64,000 bases of DNA from Podocnemis expansa (lineage: Eukaryota; Chordata; Testudines; Podocnemididae): assembly GCA_007922195.1 (NCBI GenBank), contig ML682067.1, positions 8,788,418 through 8,852,417 of the forward strand, read 5' to 3'. This document shows positions 56,140 to 64,000 of this stretch, one piece after another (the stretch's first letter is position 1; each line of letters starts with the position of its first letter). The notes beneath the pieces were generated by a model. It searched no databases. It was not told where the DNA came from and saw nothing but the letters and a program-made list of their open reading frames with translations. The translations under genes and the position numbers were made by a program.

Positions 56140-58466
56140 CTCCACATCAGGGGTGTCCAGTTTTGTACAAGGGGCCACAATGCAATTTTTTGCTCACTCA
56201 GGGGAGCGGTGAGGGAATTTAGGATAGATAAGGTGCAGCAATGTATCTTACTATTAGTAAAATTTAATGTTAAAATGTTATCTTACTACTATATCATAAT
56301 TCAATTTAATTATAATAAAATTATAATTTTCAATTAATAAAATAGTTCATTTTTATTTGCAAGTTTCAACTGAGAAGGCTGCTCTATTAGTTTACTTTCC
56401 TGTAAAAATATTGAACATTGATTTTGTGTGATATCTGGCATTTCTTTTATTCCACAAAACATTGATGTTTCCCTGCATACATGATTTAGTGTAAATTGTA
56501 TTCCAGATAGATGTCCATCTGTTAGGAGTGATCTTGATTTTGTTTTGATGGTTTTCATTCTTGAGAAAAGCTGTTCACAGCAATATGTACTGCCAAACAG
56601 TACAGTGAATCAATGGGCATGTTTTGGTGGCTTTGAATAAGACGCCAAGGAATCATATTGACTATAAAATGTCAGAAGTTCATGCTTTGCAAAAATTCTC
56701 TTCATATGATTGTCATTTTGGATCTCAATTAGTTCCAAATGGAACACATCAAGAGCATCAATGGCATCAGTTTTAAATGGTTCTCCAAACAGGTTCAGTT
56801 CATCATAGTGTTTCTGGAAAGCTGCAAATCTTGGTGATGTCAACTAAAAATGCCAAGTCATTCAAGCACAGATCATGATGCATGAAGTTTACATCTTTTC
56901 CTTTGTTTGCTATGAAAGTTTTTATTGCATTGAGCAGTTACTAGAATCTGGCTAGTGTGGCTGCCCTGGTGAGCCAGCAAATGTTGCTGAAGTAAATGAT
57001 ATTATCATGGTTTGATCCTACTTCTGTATGAAAGGCTTGGAACTGCCTATGATTGAGCCCCTTGGATCTCATGAAATGAACTGTAAAAAACAATGTTTTA
57101 TATTACATTTTATCTTCGGTGTCTTTGCACAAAAGCTGTTCCTGGGGAAGATGTGGTGGTGTGTGATGACTTCATGAGGTGCTGATTTGATGAATCTATT
57201 CTGCTTGCCAGTCATTGCAGGAACTCTCTCTCTTGTTACACCACAAAGTTTGTCCTCTTGAAGACTGAATCGCAACAAGGCACATTATACTTCCTTCAAA
57301 AATGTCTTGTCCTGTTGTTGTGCCTTTCATTGGGTATAGCTCAAGCAGCTCCTCAGTGACTGTGAAAGTTTCAGTGACTCCTCATACAGAGATTGGCAGT
57401 TGAGCTGTATCACTGACATCTGTGCTTTCACTGAAAGCACCAGACTGTAAGATTAACAGGCATTGAGTCTGTTGATCAGAGAATTTTGAACGCTAGGTCA
57501 TCTACTCTTCTAGCAATGGTCTGATGCAAAAGGCTACATTTCTCTACCATGGATATTTTGTCAAGATGCTACAGATATAAATATGCCCAAGAAATCTTTC
57601 ACAAACTCCTCATCAGACAACAGTTTACCTCATTTGGCTATTGCTTCAGTTATCAGAAACTGATCTTGGTTGCTCCCTCTAAACTTGCAGCTTTGAAGAA
57701 AGACTGTTGCCTGATAACGTTTTGTTTCAGAATGTTCACTCAACTGCTTCTCACCAGACCCATGAGGCTGTCAAATTTGTTAGCATGTTTCATGAAATAA
57801 TTCCGCTTAATACTGTATTCCTTTAAAATGGCCCTCTTCTCTAGATATATCAGACTAGATATGCCCCTGCTGTGCTCAGTGACAAAAAACATCATTGGTC
57901 CAAGACCCTTTGAATGCTCAACATTGAGTCAATTTTTCTTTTCCCACCTCTAATCATGGGAGCTGCCATCTTTGTCTTGATAAATAATCAAGTGCTTCAG
58001 AGAGCAAGTTAGCAGATGAAGTAATGAAGATGCTTAACACACAGCAGTGAAGATGCATAATACACAGCAAAGAACAATCCTAACTAGAGCTAGGGGCTGG
58101 AGGGAAGATGTGGCTCCACCACCCCCCAGCCTACCTGGCTTGGGGCTGAAGGGGAGAGGTTTCTACAACCCACACCTGGCTCTGGGCAGGAAGGAAGGGG
58201 TTACTACACACACTGCATGTCACAAATCAGGATTGGAGGGGTGGCTGCACTTCCCACCTTGGTTGGGTTGGGACTGGAGAGGAGAGGTGGCTGCATTCTC
58301 CCCACCTCAGATGGCTCAAGGCTGGACAGGAGTGGCTGCTATAACCTGTGTCCAGCTCTGGACAGAAGAGAAGTGGCTGGTGCTGCTCCTTAGCTGGCTG
58401 GATAACAGCCTTTGGCAGGCCAGAGTCTGGCCTGCAGGCTGTGGGTTGGACAGTCCAGCTCCAGAT
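56140..58466 (-). mobile_element. hAT transposon, about 2.3 kb, decayed
   Basis: The element (56148-58458) begins CAGGGGTGTCCAG and ends TTGGACAGTCCAG, imperfect inverted repeats. Flanks CTCCACAT (56140-56147) and CTCCAGAT (58459-58466) match at 7 of 8 bases. It sits inside a CR1 that is collinear on both sides. A transposase remnant lies on the minus strand; 58090-58450 is a GC-rich part with repeated GGCTG(G/C) units near the right end. Confidence 0.82.
56340..57960 (-). pseudogene. hAT transposase of the Charlie8/GTF2IRD2 type, decayed
   Basis: Across several frames the minus strand reads FMRSKGLNHRQFQAFHTEVG, YFSNICWLTRA, NKGKDVNFMHHDLCLNDLAF then LVDITK, and at the end MKTIKTKSRSLLTDGHLSG. 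The RxLNHRQF / EVRWLSRG / DLAFLVDIT / KTRSRLTDEHL order is that of hAT transposases such as the one fused into GTF2IRD2. Upstream parts (57300-57960) show weak similarity. Many stops and shifts; no activity expected. The split open frames at 56334-56558, 56610-56843 and 57069-57278 are pieces of it. Confidence 0.75.
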
Positions 58467-58950
58467 CATTAATGAAGATATTGAACAAAATCAGCCATAG
58501 CACTGATCCCTGGGACACTCCAGTTGTTACATCTGCCAACTGGATGTTGGACTGTTACTCACAACCCACTGAGCCTGATGATCTAGCCAGTTTTCTATCC
58601 ACCTTAAAGTCCATTCACCCTACCCATACTTCTCTAACTTTCTGATAGGAATACTGTTGGAGACTGTACCAAAAGTTTTGCTAAAGTCAAGGTATATCAC
58701 ATTGACCTCTTTCCCCATATCCAGAGAGTCAGTCATCTCATCATAGAAGGCAATCAGGTTGGTCAGACATTAGGTGCCCTTGACGAATCCACGCTCACTA
58801 TTTCTGATCACCTTCCTCTCTTCAAAGTGCCTCAAAATGGTTTCCCTGAGGACATGCTCCACAATTTTTATGGGGAGTGAGGTGAGGTTTACTGGTCTGT
58901 AGATCCCCTAATCTTCCTTCTTCCCTTTTTTGAAGATGAGTACTCTCTTT
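58467..58950 (-). mobile_element. CR1 LINE, second part
   Basis: CATTAATGAAGATATTGAACAAAATC through TTTTCTATCCACCTTA and GGTATATCACATTGACCTC to TTTGAAGATGAGTACTCTC is reverse CR1 RT sequence continuing 55765-56139. A MITE splits it at 58951; a last piece is at 59422-59470. Confidence 0.78.
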
Positions 58951-59421
58951 GGCTATGTCCACATGATGACCATTGTTTTGATTTAAAAGTTGTCATGTCC
59001 AAACAACATTTTGTTATTTTGAAATGAAAAGCCCATCATTTCGAAATAACGAACCTTATTCAGAAACAGTAAAACCTAGGCTGAAATCAAAATAGCCGTT
59101 ATTTCAAAACAGCTGTTTCAAAATAACACCATTTGGATGTGTTATTTCAAAATAACCATTATTTCGATTTAACGCTTTTGCCCTTCTCCTTCCCAGGTTG
59201 CCTTCCTTTTTCTATATATTGGCTGGCAACATGTCCCTGCCAGGTGGCCATGTTGCCACACCTCCCATCCTGCCCCACTCCTGATTCGAAATAGCAAGTC
59301 CTGTGTCTGGACTTGCTATTTCAATTTGAGGTTTTTGCTTACTTTGATTTAAGTCAATTTGAAACAACAATTTTATTTCGAATTAACTTATGTCAAAATA
59401 AGTATCTACGTGTGGACATAC
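58951..59421. mobile_element. Harbinger-type palindromic MITE
   Basis: It starts GGCTATGTCCACATGATG and ends CTACGTGTGGACATACTC, with interior TTATTTCGAAATAA-type palindromes. TTT precedes and follows it, and CR1 sequence is continuous across it (GTACTCTC..TTTGACTTTTTCCAATCATCC). Confidence 0.75.
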
Positions 59422-59756
59422 TCTTTGACTTTTTCCAATCATCCAGGACCTCCCCCAATCATGCCATTATGAAAATCATTTAGCTGCACCATATTTGTTC
59501 AAAGGTTGGAATAAATTTAGCTGCATGTGTGATATAATTGTTATCATAAGGAAAGATATCTTTCTGAGTTATTCAATTGATTAGGTCTTTGAGCTATGTG
59601 TTCTTTAATAATACACATTGCTTGGTGGCAGTATTTCCATGTAATCTATTAACCTCCTAAAGTCACAAAGATGTCTCTTACTGAAGGAATCTGAAATACT
59701 TCAAAACTTGTGCTACATAGAATCTGCAATGGAAAACTGATCTTTGCACAACATCT

Positions 59757-59874
59757 GTCAAATCAAATCATAGGGCTGGAAGGGACCTCATCAGATCATC
59801 AAGTCTAACCCCCTGGAAATTGAACCCAGGACCTTCTGCATGTTAAGCAGAAGTGCTAGCCACTACACTATTCT
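59757..59874 (-). mobile_element. tRNA-derived SINE with CR1 tail
   Basis: On the minus strand the head TAGTGTAGTGGCTAGCAC is an A-box region. TCTGC-TTAACAT-GCAGA forms an anticodon arm with AAC (Val), and GGTTCAATTTCC is a B-box. It then runs into GGACCTCATCAGATCATC.. in reverse, i.e. the CR1 3' end ending near TATGATTTGATTTGA. Such tRNA-CR1 chimeras are known in turtles. Confidence 0.72.
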
Positions 59875-59994
59875 GAATGTCTGTTTTCACAGGCAGAATT
59901 GATTGTGTAACTACCATAAGGAAAGATTGCCTAGCTATATTCTAACAGAAGAAACTGAGACACCATCCTTCCCTTCTCCCCACAGGAATACATT

Positions 59995-60070
59995 ATAACC
60001 TGGTGGTTAAGGCAGTCACCCGGAAGTGTGAAGTCTGTGCTCCAGAACAGAGATTCAAGTGTGGATCTCT
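59995..60070 (+). repeat. tRNA-like repeat
   Basis: CCTGGTGGTTAAGGCAGTCACCCGG resembles a D-arm/A-box and AGATTCAAGTGTGG a weak B-box. Not a functional tRNA. Confidence 0.4.
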
Positions 60071-61560
60071 CACATTCCATGTGATGGCCAGCCATGGATT
60101 ATCAAGCAAAAGATAATCACCATCATCCTGTGTTTTGTGAATCTACTCCTTCATTTTCTTGTCTTCACTAACCAAAAAACTTAAAACACCTAAAATTGAG
60201 ACAAAATGTTTCATTTGACCAGAAGCATGACTCCCCAACTTTTTCAATTTGCTGAAAATTTTCGATTTCAATTCGCCCTGAACCACATCTCCTCCCCTCC
60301 TTGAATTTTTTTGGAACTGACAAAAAAAGCCAGTCAGTCCTATGCCTCCAATCACAGGGTTGAGAGTTCCTGCAAGTCATAACATATTAATTCTAATATA
60401 CACTACAAATGAGCTTTTAAGAAATTTTTTTGTGAGCCACCACAAGTGTCCCCTTCCATCTGCCTGAGTGAAGCCGAGTATGGGATGAATGATACAGTCC
60501 ACACCATTCCATAACAAGATGCCACTTTCCATCCTGCTTTTAGACTTTTTTCTGTAGCTGTCCATCAAACTCATTGGCACACACATCAAGAATCCTCATA
60601 TCATGAGGGGGTGACCATAAATACATTGATGTATAAGATATCAAAGAATGATTCACAACTTCGTCATTAGATCTGATGCAGGAAGGTTTTCTACTCTACT
60701 AGTTTGGAAATTGAGCTAAAAATACATCACAATTTAGATTTATTGTTTGAAAAGCTATAGAGCTTTCTCCTTGCTCTTTTGAGTAACAAAATATACTGTC
60801 AGTCTCGATATCTGACACTTACGTTCTCTATCTAGGGATAACGAGTTGTATTTACAGGGACACAGACTTGATCCAATACATTTTTCCATCTCTATGTAAG
60901 GACAAGCTGTGGCTTTGCCAAAACCCTCTGGATGGGACGATGTGTCATTATGTTAAGCCAGGAACAGCTTGGGAAGTGAAGTTCAGGTCTCCCCTGCTGC
61001 TCCAGTGCATAATCTGCAGTGGTCCGATTTCTACTGCAGCATATAATTTGGTATGCTAGAACAGCTACACAGCCCCTTTTTTTAAAGGAGCAGAGTAAAG
61101 GGAGAAACGAAAGTCCAGGAACTTAACTGTCATCCCAGAGAGCACTTAAGTGGTCCACAAAATTTTAAACTGAACTTTCAACTCCCATCGCTGTACTTTT
61201 ATTCAGGCAAAATGGTTTGCATTTAACTTCACACAGTAAAAGATGATTAGCCCTGATCTGTCGAACAGTTGTGCATGCGCTTAATTTGTCTACTCATGTA
61301 CATAAGGGTCAGCACATGTGGCTGCAGAATCAACGCTTGCATGATTTCCTTAAGTCTTCTTGTTTATTGGTATTGATCATCTCTTTGTATATTTGTCTAA
61401 TTCACTTGTAAAACCCTTCAAAGCCAAATGAGCTAAAACAATACTCCCCTCTACTGGAAGGATCTGGTACTTTGGAAACATCTCTAAAATGTTAAGGGGA
61501 ATGTGAAGGACTAACGTCTATTAGTGAGAGACAAGTTTTCAAGTTAGGCCACTTTCTATA
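60070..61560. other. Non-coding region, nothing recognised
   Basis: Short open frames only (for example 60143-60380 and 60868-61059), without domains. Confidence 0.5.
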
Positions 61561-62045
61561 CTAGCAAGCTCCACCTATAAGACCACTCATAGCCACACTA
61601 TGCGGATGGGAAAGACATAATAAAACCACCTAAAAAAGTGGTGGTAGCTGCATTGATGGCAAAGCATCTCCTGACAAGTTATGCCAGTAAAATTTATGGT
61701 ACTCAAGGAGGTGTTATTTTCACACCTGAAAGCGATGCAAGTTTTGCCAACATAAGTGGAAGTGTAGACACCACCTTACACAGAGTTCTTCAGGTCTGAC
61801 AAACTTATTCGGAGGATGGATCTAGGTTACATATTTACAGTTGTAGCAAGTCTGGTAAATCTCTCCCATCAGCTTAACAACTCCACCTCTGAAAGAGGCA
61901 GTAGCTATGCTGATGAGAGAAATTTGCCCACCAACATGGCACTGTCTACATGGGGGGGTGTTTTAAGGCCTGTATAACTACATCACTCAGGGGTGTGGAT
62001 TTTTCATAGCCCTGAGCAACACAGTAAGTATGTCATGTAGACCAA
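61560..62045. mobile_element. MITE-like hairpin repeats
   Basis: Segments AGTGTAGACACCACC (61760), CTGTCTACATGGGG (61943), ACATCACTCAGGGGTGTGG with CCCTGAGCAACACAGTAAG (61980-62025) and CATGTAGACCAAGG resemble turtle MITE families with TGTAGAC ends. Boundaries are unclear. Confidence 0.45.
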
Positions 62046-62172
62046 GGCTCTACATCACAGTTAGAGATGGAAGAGATTGCTTAGCATAAGTAGATAACAT
62101 ACTTTAAAATATGTGTTGACTATTTTGATGAAGATGGTCTAAACCAGTGAGAGAGAGGGCTCTTCTGTAGAC

Positions 62173-62608
62173 TTAGGCCTTGTTTACATAACATTTATGC
62201 TGGCAAAACTACTTCAATTTTAATTCAAAGTAATTATTGCAAATTAGCACTACTTCAAATTTATTATTTTGAATTGAGTCCAGGGAAGACTCTCTAATTT
62301 GAAATAAGGTAGGAGTTATTTTTTAGAAATAGAGTCTTCACTAGACCCTCTAATTTGAAATAGGAGAAGGCAGGCAAAAGACTGGAGGCATTATTTCAAA
62401 ATAAGCCTATTCCGCTGCTTAGAATGGCTTATTTCGAAAGAATAATTTTGATTTCAGTACCATTTCAAAATAAAAGCGGGCTTTATTATTTCTAGATAAA
62501 GAAATGCTTAATTTGCAATAACAAAATGCATGCATGGACAGGAAAAAGAGTTATTTTGAAATAAGCCTCCTTATTTTGAAGTAACTTGTAAGTGTAGACA
62601 TACCCTTA
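62173..62608. mobile_element. Harbinger-type MITE
   Basis: TTA flanks both sides (62173-62175, 62606-62608). The right end AGTGTAGACATACCC is clear; the left GGCCTTGTTTACATAAC is diverged. The interior has ATTTCAAAATAA-type palindromes like 58951-59421. Confidence 0.65.
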
Positions 62609-62609
62609 G

Positions 62610-62945
62610 TGACATGAGTTTTGCCAGCGTAAGCACTTCTGTGGACAGCACTATGTTGACAGAAGATGTGCTTCTGCTGACATAGCTCTTGCTGCTCATT
62701 TAGGTGCTTTTATTATGTTGGCTGGAGGGCTCTCTTCTCCCAACATAACACAGCTACACAAGCACTCTTACAGCAACACACGTACCCTGATACACCTGTG
62801 TCTGTTAAGTGTAGACTAACCCCTAGTTACTCACTGACACAAGAGCCAGTGGCTGCATCTGTTGGAGGAGCTCTCCCGCGAACACAACATTGTCTACACA
62901 GGGATTTAAGGCTGATATAACTACATGGCTCAGGGGTGTGGCTTT
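62610..62945. repeat. MITE-like repeat with TGTAGAC motifs
   Basis: Contains GTTGACAGAAG, CTCTTGCTGCTCATTTAGGTG and ends near GTTAAGTGTAGACTAACCCC (62820), then a second hairpin family (GTCTACACAGGGATTTAAGGC to CTCAGGGGTGTGG). Confidence 0.4.
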
Positions 62946-62954
62946 TTTACTAGC

Positions 62955-63025
62955 AGAAGCTTGCCTCTCACTAACAGAAGTTGGTCCAATAAAGACATTA
63001 TCTCATCCACCTTGTCTCTCTAATA
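62955..63025 (+). repeat. GCTGGTCCAATA family repeat
   Basis: AGCTTGCCTCTCACTAACAGAAGTTGGTCCAATAAAG..CATCCACCTTGTCTCTCTAATATCC matches 640-705 and 4715-4805. Confidence 0.5.
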
Positions 63026-63100
63026 TCCTGTAGCTGTGACAGCTACATGACCACATACATACCTAAAATGTTCAGCTCTTAACTATTTTTACCATGTTAC

Positions 63101-63270
63101 AAAGGGGCAGCCGTGTTAGTCTAGTTCAGTAAAACAAACAAGGAGCCCTGTGGCACTTACAGACTAACAAATTTATTTATTGCATGAACTTTTGTGGGAG
63201 AAAAAAAAAATCGCACTTCAAAGCATCTGATAAAGTGGGATTTTTCTCCCATGAAAACTCATGTAATAGC
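63101..63270. mobile_element. Penelope-like terminal module, foldback pair
   Basis: A full + arm (AAAGGGGCAGCCGTGTTAGTCTAG through ACAGACTAACAAATTTATTTATTGCATGAAC to about 63226) is followed by a short inverted arm (CATCTGATAAAGTGGGATTTTTCTCCCATGAAAACTCATG). The inverted arm carries a damaged hammerhead-like core (CTGATAA..GAAA). Confidence 0.6.
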
Positions 63271-64000
63271 TATTTTTGCTGTTGTAGTTGTGTGTTTGTG
63301 AAGTCGAGGGGGTTTTGCTTGCTTTTATGAGTGCATTGTGAAGTTTGAAAGTTCATGTATCATTCTCATTCACCCCAATGTTTAGCTAGTGTCAATGTTT
63401 ATTACATTCATTATTTTTCTGCTAAGAACTCTTGTCCTGACAAATAGTCTGAGCAGCAGGTGTAAGATTGTGTTTAGAAGGGCCTTTCTAAATTTGAAGG
63501 CTAAGCAGTCTGAGGAATTTCACTTTGAAGTATTTTGTGTGGCATTATTATAGCTTTTCTCAGGCTACTTTTTAAATCGTTTGCTCCATATGACATTAAT
63601 GAAATAAAACTTACTGGTAATATCTTCAAGAAAATGACTGCAGTCAGCTTTTTCAAACTTCCTAAGAAGTAGCTAAATCATCCCCTGTGTAGGAGCAGCA
63701 AAACCAAAGGAGCAGCAATGGCTAAACAAGAGGAGGGAAAATTGAGGGTTGCAACCAGCTTCTCCTAATATTTGTCTTGAGAAAAGGATTTGCCCTTCTG
63801 CAGAACCTGTGGGGAAGGTGGCCAAGGTGGGAGAGGTTGATTCCCCTCCCAAAACACATGGAAGTCTTACAAAGGCATAGTATCCTCTAATAGGGTAGCC
63901 AAGCAATTGTAGGGAGCTGCCCAAACCTCCTCCTAATTAGTGGGGCTTTCACTGTATGGAAAGAGTACCAATGAAAGAGCATGATAACAGGGATACAACT
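63271..64000. other. Window end, nothing recognised
   Basis: No gene or repeat family identified. The open frame at 63673-63924 (-) has no recognisable domain. Confidence 0.5.

Overview
The window is vertebrate genomic DNA, most likely from a turtle, possibly a softshell; the species is an inference. The evidence is a spliced amniote gene with GT-AG introns, ancient MIR and CR1/L3-type repeats, abundant CR1 LINEs, Penelope-like retroelements, and PIF/Harbinger-type elements with palindromic interiors whose ends carry the GCTATGTCTACAC motif common in turtle genomes. Nothing is prokaryotic.

The one clear host gene is SLC38A4 (SNAT4, a system A neutral amino acid transporter) on the + strand. 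Fifteen coding exons run from the ATG at 7796 to the TAA at 30979, and all exon junctions were checked for GT-AG and phase. The spliced reading frame is 547 codons plus stop with no frameshift. The luminal-loop cysteines fall at residues 249 and 321 and N-glycosylation sequons at 260, 264 and 276. The 3' UTR follows 30979 with several candidate poly(A) signals. Any upstream non-coding first exon and promoter could not be identified in 1-7683.

Region by region: 1-7683 is AT-rich intergenic DNA with a Harbinger-type palindromic element at the left edge, a Penelope foldback module, a GC-rich hAT MITE with an exact 8-bp target duplication, and a MIR. 7684-30979 is SLC38A4; its introns carry a Harbinger-type element containing a 400-N assembly gap, three hAT MITEs, MIR, CR1 and L3-type pieces, a two-unit tandem repeat and a large foldback hAT. 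31000-34900 is 3' UTR and flank with a MIR. 34900-36530 holds a Harbinger-type MITE, a decayed DIRS-like reverse transcriptase and another hAT MITE. 37700-40660 holds a Harbinger element with a decayed Myb-like gene and a truncated transposase converging on each other. 40700-46600 holds decayed LINE pieces, a Penelope-like element with its GIY-YIG region, a CR1 split by a hAT MITE, and a second Penelope end. 47870-54045 is a three-layer nest: a CR1 split by a 5.3-kb Ty3/gypsy element with 202-bp LTRs, itself split by a second CR1 that replaces most of its RT/RNase H. 54770-59470 holds hAT transposase remains and a CR1 split by both a 2.3-kb hAT element and a Harbinger-type MITE. 59750-64000 carries a tRNA-CR1 chimeric SINE, further MITEs and another Penelope foldback module.

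I did not find an undescribed cellular system. The most interesting non-gene signals are hammerhead-ribozyme-like cores in the Penelope terminal modules, the nested retroelements with an apparent insertion-linked deletion, and the convergent two-gene Harbinger remnant. Element families are named from motifs, target duplications and terminal repeats read by eye; no database search was possible.
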